From positions 1 to 5,863 of the forward strand of contig JAZTZK010000119.1 in the NCBI GenBank assembly GCA_045637485.1: DNA of 5,863 nt. Reading direction: 5' to 3'. The translations under genes and the position numbers were made by a program. The notes under the pieces were generated by a model that worked only from the letters and a program-made list of their open reading frames with translations, did no database searches and had not been told where the DNA came from. Positions 1 to 3,929 of this stretch are shown one piece after another (within the stretch, counting starts at the first letter, position 1; every line of letters starts with the position of its first letter). Source of the stretch: UBA2862 sp045637485 (GTDB taxonomy: Bacteria > Bacillota > Clostridia > Christensenellales > Aristaeellaceae).

Positions 1-300
1 CTGGACACCCCCGAGGAAGTCGCCGCGGCCTTCGCCGCGAAGCTGGAGATGGGCCTGGTCGGCGGCATGCTGGTGACGAATCCCATTCCCGAGCAGTACA
101 GCATGGACCCCGACGTGATCAACAAAGCCATCGACGCCGCCGTGGCGGAGGCCAACGCAAAGGGCATCCGGGGCAAGCAGACCACCCCCTTCCTGCTGGC
201 GAAGATCAAGGACATCACCGGCGGAGACACCCTCGCCAGCAACATCCGGCTGGTATACAACAACGCCGCCCTGGCCGCGAAAGTGGCGGGAAGGCTGTAA
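1..300 (+). CDS. psuG: Pseudouridine-5'-phosphate glycosidase, C-terminal fragment (5' end outside window)
   Basis: The reading frame is open from base 1 to a TAA at 298-300 and gives the last 99 residues; the family is usually about 300 residues, so roughly two thirds lies to the left. The fragment carries the family's C-terminal landmarks in order: a GGMLVTNPIPE segment (substrate-pocket region in known PsuG structures), an alanine-rich helix ending in GIRGKQTTPFLL, then the ITGGDTLASNIRLVYNNAALAA block. PsuG reversibly splits pseudouridine 5'-phosphate into uracil and ribose 5-phosphate in the cytoplasm, usually beside a PsuK kinase, which would have to lie outside this window. The ATG at base 49 is an internal methionine, not the start. 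The gene converges on htrA with only 64 bp between the two stops. The family call is confident; its operon partners cannot be seen. Confidence 0.9.
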   Translation: MDTPEEVAAAFAAKLEMGLVGGMLVTNPIPEQYSMDPDVINKAIDAAVAEANAKGIRGKQTTPFLLAKIKDITGGDTLASNIRLVYNNAALAAKVAGRL

Positions 301-308
301 ACAATGCC

Positions 309-354
309 CATACAAGGGGGGCCCATTGCGTTGGCAATGGTCCGCCATTGTATG
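309..354. terminator. Imperfect hairpin between convergent psuG and htrA; possible two-way terminator
   Basis: Two perfect 7-bp arms are nested: CATACAA (309-315) pairs with TTGTATG (348-354), and CCATTGC (323-329) pairs with GCAATGG (334-340) around a GTTG loop. The 7 bases between the arms on each side pair at four positions, with three symmetric 1x1 mismatches. Together they form one 20-bp imperfect stem. Its position between two converging stop codons suits a bidirectional terminator. Neither side has a real T-tract (only TTGTTT on the minus side), so it could instead be a REP-like palindromic repeat. Confidence 0.45.
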
Positions 355-364
355 AATACCGTTA

Positions 365-1504
365 TCAATCGATGATCTGCAATTGCAGCGTCAGGTGAAG
401 CTCCTCGTAGTTGCCGGTGATGTTGCCATCGGCGTCGTAATTGTAGCGGTAGACGGTCAGCTCCATGCTCTGGCCCTCGCCGCAGCGGTCCACCGCCTTC
501 ACCATGTCCTGGCTGGACTTGATCCGCACGCCGTTGGCCTCGGTGATCACGTCCTTCTCCTTCAGGCCGGCCTTGTCCGCGGGAGTGCCGGGTTCCACGG
601 TGTAGATCTGGGCGCCGCAGGGAGGATAGCGCTTCATGGCCTCGTCCGGGCCGTCGATGGAGGTCACGGTGACGCCCATGCGGGGGCGCACCACGCTGCC
701 GTTGTCGATGATCTGGTCAATGAAGTCCCTGACCACGCTGATGGGGATGCAGAAGGTCAGGCCCTCGTAGATGGTCATGTACTTCAGCGTGGGGATGCCC
801 ACCAGCTCGCCCCTGGCGTTCAGCAGCGCGCCGCCGGAGTTGCCGAAGTTGATGGCCGCGTCGGTTTGGATCGTGGTGATGCTGTGCTTGAAGTTGTCGA
901 CGTTCACGCCCTCGCGCTCCAGGCCGGAGATGATGCCGGCGGTGACGCTTCCGAAGAAGACCTCTTCGCCAGCGCCGGGATTGCCGATGATGATGGCCAG
1001 CTCGCCAATGCGCAGCGCGTCGGAATCGCCCATGGGGATGGGCTGCGCGCCGCCGGGGGCCTCGCCCTTGAACTTCAGCACCGCGATGTCGGAGCCGTCG
1101 TCGTAGCCCACCAGCTCCAGGTCCGTCTCGGTGCCGTCCAGCCACACGGCGGTGCAGGCGTCGGCTTCCATGACCACATGGTAGTTGGTCAGCATGTAGC
1201 CGCCGGGCTCGTCGCCCTCGATACTGCGGATGTAGCAGGCCGAGCCGCCGCCGACCTCGTTGACCTGGGCCACACGGGTCGCGGGGTCCCAGCTCTCCTG
1301 CTTGGTATTCAGCTGCACGATGGCCGGGCGCACCCGCTCGGCGATCTCGGGGATGGGGTTGTTGCTGGAATACACGATGTCATAGGAGGGGTTTTCCCCG
1401 TTCGCTTCCTGGCCCGCGGTCTCGGCCACCGCCAGCATGCCCGTAAGCATCAGCGCGGCCAGCAGCAGGGCCAGGCAACGCGCGTAGATGTTGAAGTTCC
1501 TCAT
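365..1504 (-). CDS. HtrA/DegP-family trypsin-like serine protease with PDZ domain, exported
   Basis: The 379-residue protein is an S1C (HtrA/DegP/DegQ) protease that degrades or refolds damaged proteins outside the membrane. Residues 1-27 form a signal peptide: Arg near the start, a Leu/Ala-rich core at 11-22, and an AVA-E type I cleavage site after residue 27; uncleaved, it could act as an anchor. The catalytic triad is complete: His109 in TNYHVV, Asp139 in GSDIAVLK, Ser223 in GNSGGALLN. A single PDZ domain follows from about 273 (RPRMGV), with GTPADKAGLKEKDVI typical of the fold. The start at 1504 is preferred over an in-frame ATG at 1582, because AGAGAGGA lies 8 bases upstream of 1504 and the longer form would run through the promoter. 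The glycine-rich strand before His reads GGGSAC, where the family usually has GSG, and five cysteines are present, unusual for HtrA. It lies downstream of a kinase/regulator pair that may control it. Confidence 0.92.
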   Translation of the reverse strand: MRNFNIYARCLALLLAALMLTGMLAVAETAGQEANGENPSYDIVYSSNNPIPEIAERVRPAIVQLNTKQESWDPATRVAQVNEVGGGSACYIRSIEGDEPGGYMLTNYHVVMEADACTAVWLDGTETDLELVGYDDGSDIAVLKFKGEAPGGAQPIPMGDSDALRIGELAIIIGNPGAGEEVFFGSVTAGIISGLEREGVNVDNFKHSITTIQTDAAINFGNSGGALLNARGELVGIPTLKYMTIYEGLTFCIPISVVRDFIDQIIDNGSVVRPRMGVTVTSIDGPDEAMKRYPPCGAQIYTVEPGTPADKAGLKEKDVITEANGVRIKSSQDMVKAVDRCGEGQSMELTVYRYNYDADGNITGNYEELHLTLQLQIID

Positions 1505-1512
1505 AGGCGATA

Positions 1513-1520
1513 TCCTCTCT
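1513..1520 (-). promoter_or_regulatory. Ribosome binding site that fixes the htrA start at 1504
   Basis: Read on the minus strand this is AGAGAGGA, 8 bases before the ATG at 1504-1502. It decides between that start and the upstream in-frame ATG at 1582, which has no comparable site and encodes a polar N-terminus ahead of the signal peptide. Confidence 0.8.
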
Positions 1521-1553
1521 TTCGTCGGTCGGCAGATGGGCTGCCTCGTTTTC

Positions 1554-1582
1554 ATTATACATCCTCGGGGGCAGTTTGCCAA
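1554..1582 (-). promoter_or_regulatory. Sigma-A-type promoter of htrA (TTGGCA-17 bp-TATAAT)
   Basis: On the minus strand, TTGGCA (1582-1577) and a perfect TATAAT (1559-1554) are separated by exactly 17 bp, one mismatch from the full consensus. Transcription would start near 1547, giving an untranslated leader of about 42 bases before the ATG at 1504. The promoter lies wholly in the 94-bp gap after the kinase stop codon, so htrA can be expressed independently of the two-component operon. No terminator is visible between the kinase gene and htrA, so readthrough is also possible. A small palindrome, GGCA-AAC-TGCC (1580-1570), overlaps the -35 end. Confidence 0.8.
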
Positions 1583-1598
1583 GGACGGTAATGTGATC

Positions 1599-3071
1599 TT
1601 AACCCGCCTCGGGCAGCTTCTTCGGCGCTTCCGTCGCCGGAAGCAGGAATTCGAAGGCCGTCTCCCCGTCGTCGGAGCGCACGGTGATCCGGGAATCGTG
1701 CTGCTGCATGATGCGCTGGCAGATGGACAGGCCCAGGCCGGTGCCGCCGCCGGAGGTGTGGGCCTTGTCGGCCTTGTAGAAGCGGTCGAAGATGTAGGGC
1801 AGGTCTGCCTCGGCGATCCTCGGGCCGTTGTTGGCGATGGTAAAGCGCACGCTCCTGCCCTCGGGGCGGGTGCGCACCCTCAGCCGGCTGCCCTCGCCGT
1901 CCATGAACTTGACGGCGTTGTCGATGATGTTGGACACCACCTGGTTGATGCGGTTGGCGTCGGCCATCACGTACAGCGGGCCCTCCGCCAGCTCCACCAC
2001 GACCTCGATGCCCTTCTCGTCGATGCGGGGCTCGAAGTTGATCAGGTTGCGGCGCATCAGCTCGTTGGCGTCGAAGGGGGCCAGCGTCAGCGGGAACTTG
2101 CCCGATTCCAGCCGGGACAGATCCAGCAGGTCCCGCACCAGCTCGGTCAGCCGGTCGGTCTCGTCCAGCACGATTTGCAGGTAGCGGTGCATGTCCTCCG
2201 GGGCGATGATCCCGTCCAGCATGGCCTGGACATAGCCCCGCATGCAGGTCATCGGCGAGCGCAGCTCATGGGACACGTTGGCCACGAAGCTGCGGCGGGA
2301 ATCCTCCAGCCGCGACAGCTCCTCCGCCATGCGGTTGATGGTGTCGGCCAGCTCCTCCAGCTCGCCGCCGCAGTGCACCTCCACCCGGCGGGTCAGGTCG
2401 CCCTTGGAAAATTCGCTGACCGCGCTGGACATCTCCTTCAGGGGCTTGATCTGGCTGCGGGCCAGGAAGAAGGCCAGTATCGTGCCCAGCGCCAGCGCGA
2501 ACAGCGCCGGGGGCAGTATCTGGAGCACGACGCCCTTCAGGCTGACCTGCAGCGCCGCCGTGGGGATGTGCAGCAGCACCGCGCCCACCACGGTGTCGTC
2601 GCCATAGAGCCAGGGCACGCCGATGGTCACGATCCTTTCCCCGTCCTCCAGCTCCGGGAACAGGCCGGTGACGCGGATCTCGTTGCCCTCCTTGATCTTG
2701 GACAGCTGCTCCTTCACCGCCTCGGAGGCCAGGCTCCGGGTGGTGTTCCAGGACCTGTCCAGGTACTGCACATAGGCTGTGCCCGAATCGTAGCTGACGA
2801 TCCATATATCGGCGTTATAGCTGTTGTAGATGCTGGCGATCTTGCGGCGGATCAGATAGCGCATCGTGGCGTTGTTGCGGACATAGCTGAGCGTGTTCAG
2901 GTTGGCCATGTAATCGGCCACCTCGCGGGCCTGCAGGCGCACCTCGGATTCGTAGCTCTCCTGCATGGCCTGCCGCCGGGAGGCGATCAGCACGCCGGTG
3001 AATACGGCGATGGTGGCCAGCAGCGCCAGCAGCAGCACGCTGTAGGTGCGCCAGAAGAGGCTCCTGCGCAT
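1599..3071 (-). CDS. Membrane sensor histidine kinase (HAMP-HisKA-HATPase), two-component system
   Basis: The 490-residue protein has the classical two-TM kinase layout. TM1 is about 10-30 and an extracytoplasmic sensor region of about 150 residues follows; its ADIWIVSYDSG and IVTIGVP..VVGAVLLHIP strands resemble PAS/Cache-type sensors, though the ligand is unknown. TM2 is about 181-203 and HAMP about 203-256. HisKA carries phospho-acceptor His268 in FVANVSHELRSP. The ATPase domain has an N box (NIIDNAVKF, 381-389), a G1 region reading ANNGPRI (413-419; Asn in place of the usual Asp, a common variant), an F box (YIFDRFYKAD, 426-435) and a G2 box (GGGTGLGLS, 441-449). No PAS domain lies between HAMP and HisKA, which argues against WalK; the layout is closer to CssS or PhoR-like kinases. 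Its ATG is one base after the regulator's TAG, and its GAGGTG site (3084-3079) lies inside the regulator gene, so the two are translated from one message and are surely partners. Confidence 0.94.
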   Translation of the reverse strand: MRRSLFWRTYSVLLLALLATIAVFTGVLIASRRQAMQESYESEVRLQAREVADYMANLNTLSYVRNNATMRYLIRRKIASIYNSYNADIWIVSYDSGTAYVQYLDRSWNTTRSLASEAVKEQLSKIKEGNEIRVTGLFPELEDGERIVTIGVPWLYGDDTVVGAVLLHIPTAALQVSLKGVVLQILPPALFALALGTILAFFLARSQIKPLKEMSSAVSEFSKGDLTRRVEVHCGGELEELADTINRMAEELSRLEDSRRSFVANVSHELRSPMTCMRGYVQAMLDGIIAPEDMHRYLQIVLDETDRLTELVRDLLDLSRLESGKFPLTLAPFDANELMRRNLINFEPRIDEKGIEVVVELAEGPLYVMADANRINQVVSNIIDNAVKFMDGEGSRLRVRTRPEGRSVRFTIANNGPRIAEADLPYIFDRFYKADKAHTSGGGTGLGLSICQRIMQQHDSRITVRSDDGETAFEFLLPATEAPKKLPEAG

Positions 3072-3072
3072 G

Positions 3073-3765
3073 CTACTTCACCTCGAACTTGTACCCGACG
3101 CCCCAGACCGTCTTGATCTGCCAGCCCAGCTTTTCGCCCTCGGTCAGCTTCTCCCGCAGGCGCTTGACGTGCACGTCCACGGTGCGGGAATCGCCGAAGT
3201 AGTCGTAGCCCCAGACCTGCTCCAGCAGCTGCTCCCGGGTGAATACCTGGTTGGGGTGGCTGGCCAGAAAGTTGAGCAACTCCAGCTCCTTCGGGGGCAT
3301 ATCCAGCTCCTTGCCCATGTAGTTGACGGTATACTGGCTGATGTTCACCGTCAGGCCGGGGAAGCTCAGCGCCTTGTTGCCTTCGCCGGGCTCCGGGGCC
3401 TGGTAGCGGCGTATGACCGCCTTGATGCGAGCCACCAGCTCCTTCATGTCGAAGGGCTTGGCGATGTAGTCGTCCGCCCCCAGCTCCAGGCCCAGCACCT
3501 TGTCGAAGGTCTCGTCCTTGGCCGTGAGCATGATGATGGGCACGTTCGAGGTCCTGCGGGTCTCCCGCAGCACCTGCCAGCCGTCCATGCCGGGCAGCAT
3601 CACGTCCAGCAGCATCAGGTTCGGCGCCGACGCTAGCAGTTCCTTCAGCGCCTCGTCCCCCCGCTCGGCCATCTCGACCTCAAAGCCCTCCTTGACCAGA
3701 TAAAGGTTCACCAGCTGGCGGATGTTCGGATCGTCGTCCACCAGAAGAATCTTCGTTTTCAGCAT
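3073..3765 (-). CDS. OmpR/PhoB-family DNA-binding response regulator
   Basis: The 230-residue cytoplasmic protein has an N-terminal receiver domain (about 3-120) and a C-terminal winged helix (about 132-230). Receiver landmarks are acidic Asp10/Asp11 in LLVDDDP, phospho-acceptor Asp54 in MLLDVMLPGMDG, Thr81 in IIMLTAKDE and Lys103 in IAKPFDMKEL. The DNA-binding half shows the family signatures LTPKE-like PPKELELLNFLASHP, FTREQLLEQVWG, and SRTVDVHVKRLREKL followed by the wing TVWGVGYKFE. The start at 3765 is chosen because AGAGGTGA (3778-3771) sits just upstream and receiver domains typically begin within a few residues of this Met; an in-frame ATG at 3804 would overlap the putative -10. Phosphorylated by the adjacent kinase, it should bind direct repeats; such repeats lie just upstream of this gene. 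The specific regulon (CssR-, PhoP- or WalR-like) cannot be told from sequence. Confidence 0.95.
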   Translation of the reverse strand: MLKTKILLVDDDPNIRQLVNLYLVKEGFEVEMAERGDEALKELLASAPNLMLLDVMLPGMDGWQVLRETRRTSNVPIIMLTAKDETFDKVLGLELGADDYIAKPFDMKELVARIKAVIRRYQAPEPGEGNKALSFPGLTVNISQYTVNYMGKELDMPPKELELLNFLASHPNQVFTREQLLEQVWGYDYFGDSRTVDVHVKRLREKLTEGEKLGWQIKTVWGVGYKFEVK

Positions 3766-3794
3766 CGGAATCACCTCTGTATTGTTCCGGAGAC

Positions 3795-3800
3795 AGGATA
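3795..3800 (-). promoter_or_regulatory. Putative -10 element of the regulator-kinase operon
   Basis: On the minus strand this is TATCCT, 29 bases before the regulator start codon, giving a leader of about 23 bases that contains the AGAGGTGA ribosome binding site. There is no good -35 hexamer at 16-18 bp; the nearest, TTCACA, is 20 bp away and belongs to the phased repeats. A weak -35 is what an activator-dependent promoter would show. This is inference from position only. Confidence 0.45.
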
Positions 3801-3804
3801 GCAC

Positions 3805-3837
3805 AGAGTTTTGAACGGGATGTGAACGATTGTTGAA
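3805..3837 (-). promoter_or_regulatory. Three 11-bp-phased TTCA direct repeats, candidate OmpR-family operator
   Basis: Read on the minus strand, three contiguous 11-bp units begin TTCAACA (3837), TTCACAT (3826) and TTCAAAA (3815), each starting exactly 11 bp after the last. Relative to the putative -10 they start at about -49, -38 and -27, overlapping the -35 region. Direct repeats with about one helical turn between them are the known binding mode of PhoB/PhoP-type regulators, and the units resemble the Bacillus PhoP box (TTAACA-like hexamers with about 5-bp spacers). The regulator encoded immediately downstream is the obvious candidate ligand. The first unit overlaps the heptamer array beside it by two bases, so part of the match could be accidental. 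Confidence 0.5.
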
Positions 3838-3929
3838 TGAGAAATGAGAAATGAGGAATGAACAGCCCCCTCAAACAAAGAAATCCGAAGGATTTCCTCA
3901 ATCATTCCTCATTCCTAATTCCTAATTAC
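3836..3929. repeat. Inverted pair of four-copy heptamer arrays (AATGAGR / TCATTCC)
   Basis: The left array, 3836-3863, holds four 7-bp units: AATGAGA, AATGAGA, AATGAGG, AATGAAC. The right array, 3902-3929, holds four units: TCATTCC, TCATTCC, TAATTCC, TAATTAC. The right unit is the reverse complement of a rotated left unit (GGAATGA), so the arrays face each other. The inner 11 bp (3851-3861 and 3902-3912) match perfectly, and pairing continues with scattered mismatches for about 26 bp per arm. The last right-hand unit contains the mutS2 stop codon. The 38-bp centre contains the putative mutS2 terminator. The AT-rich block contrasts with the GC-rich genes around it and may be a small non-autonomous dispersed repeat. 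Confidence 0.7.
3872..3896 (-). terminator. Putative intrinsic terminator of mutS2
   Basis: On the minus strand, GAAATCC-TTC-GGATTTC forms a perfect 7-bp stem with a 3-base loop (3896-3880), followed by TTTGTTTG. In RNA the stem can be extended by up to four pairs, three of them G-U or U-G. It starts 29 bases after the mutS2 stop codon. The stem is AT-rich and the T-tract is interrupted by G, so strength may be modest. It sits in the centre of the inverted heptamer arrays. Confidence 0.6.

Noticed and set aside
377..388. Perfect 12-bp palindrome CTGCAATTGCAG.
   Set aside because: It lies inside the last codons of htrA and is explained by the encoded Leu-Gln-Leu-Gln repeat; no T-tract or regulatory context.
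383..1591. A 402-codon open frame on the + strand opposite htrA.
   Set aside because: Same reason: antisense shadow with repetitive Ala/Val/His/Asp/Gly composition, while the opposite strand carries an intact catalytic triad and PDZ domain.
1596..1615. Short CCCG-AGG-CGGG hairpin overlapping the kinase stop codon as a terminator.
   Set aside because: A 4-bp stem with no T-run following is too weak to call.
1488..3116. A 542-codon open frame on the + strand opposite the histidine kinase gene.
   Set aside because: It is antisense to a gene with full kinase motifs. Its translation is low-complexity (His, Gln, Ala, Val, Gly rich), as expected of the complement of GC-rich codons, and it shows no domain.
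3766..3789. CGGAA / TTCCG inverted repeat flanking the regulator's ribosome binding site, suggesting an RNA switch.
   Set aside because: Only a 5-bp stem, and the predicted transcription start (about 3788) would cut off part of it.
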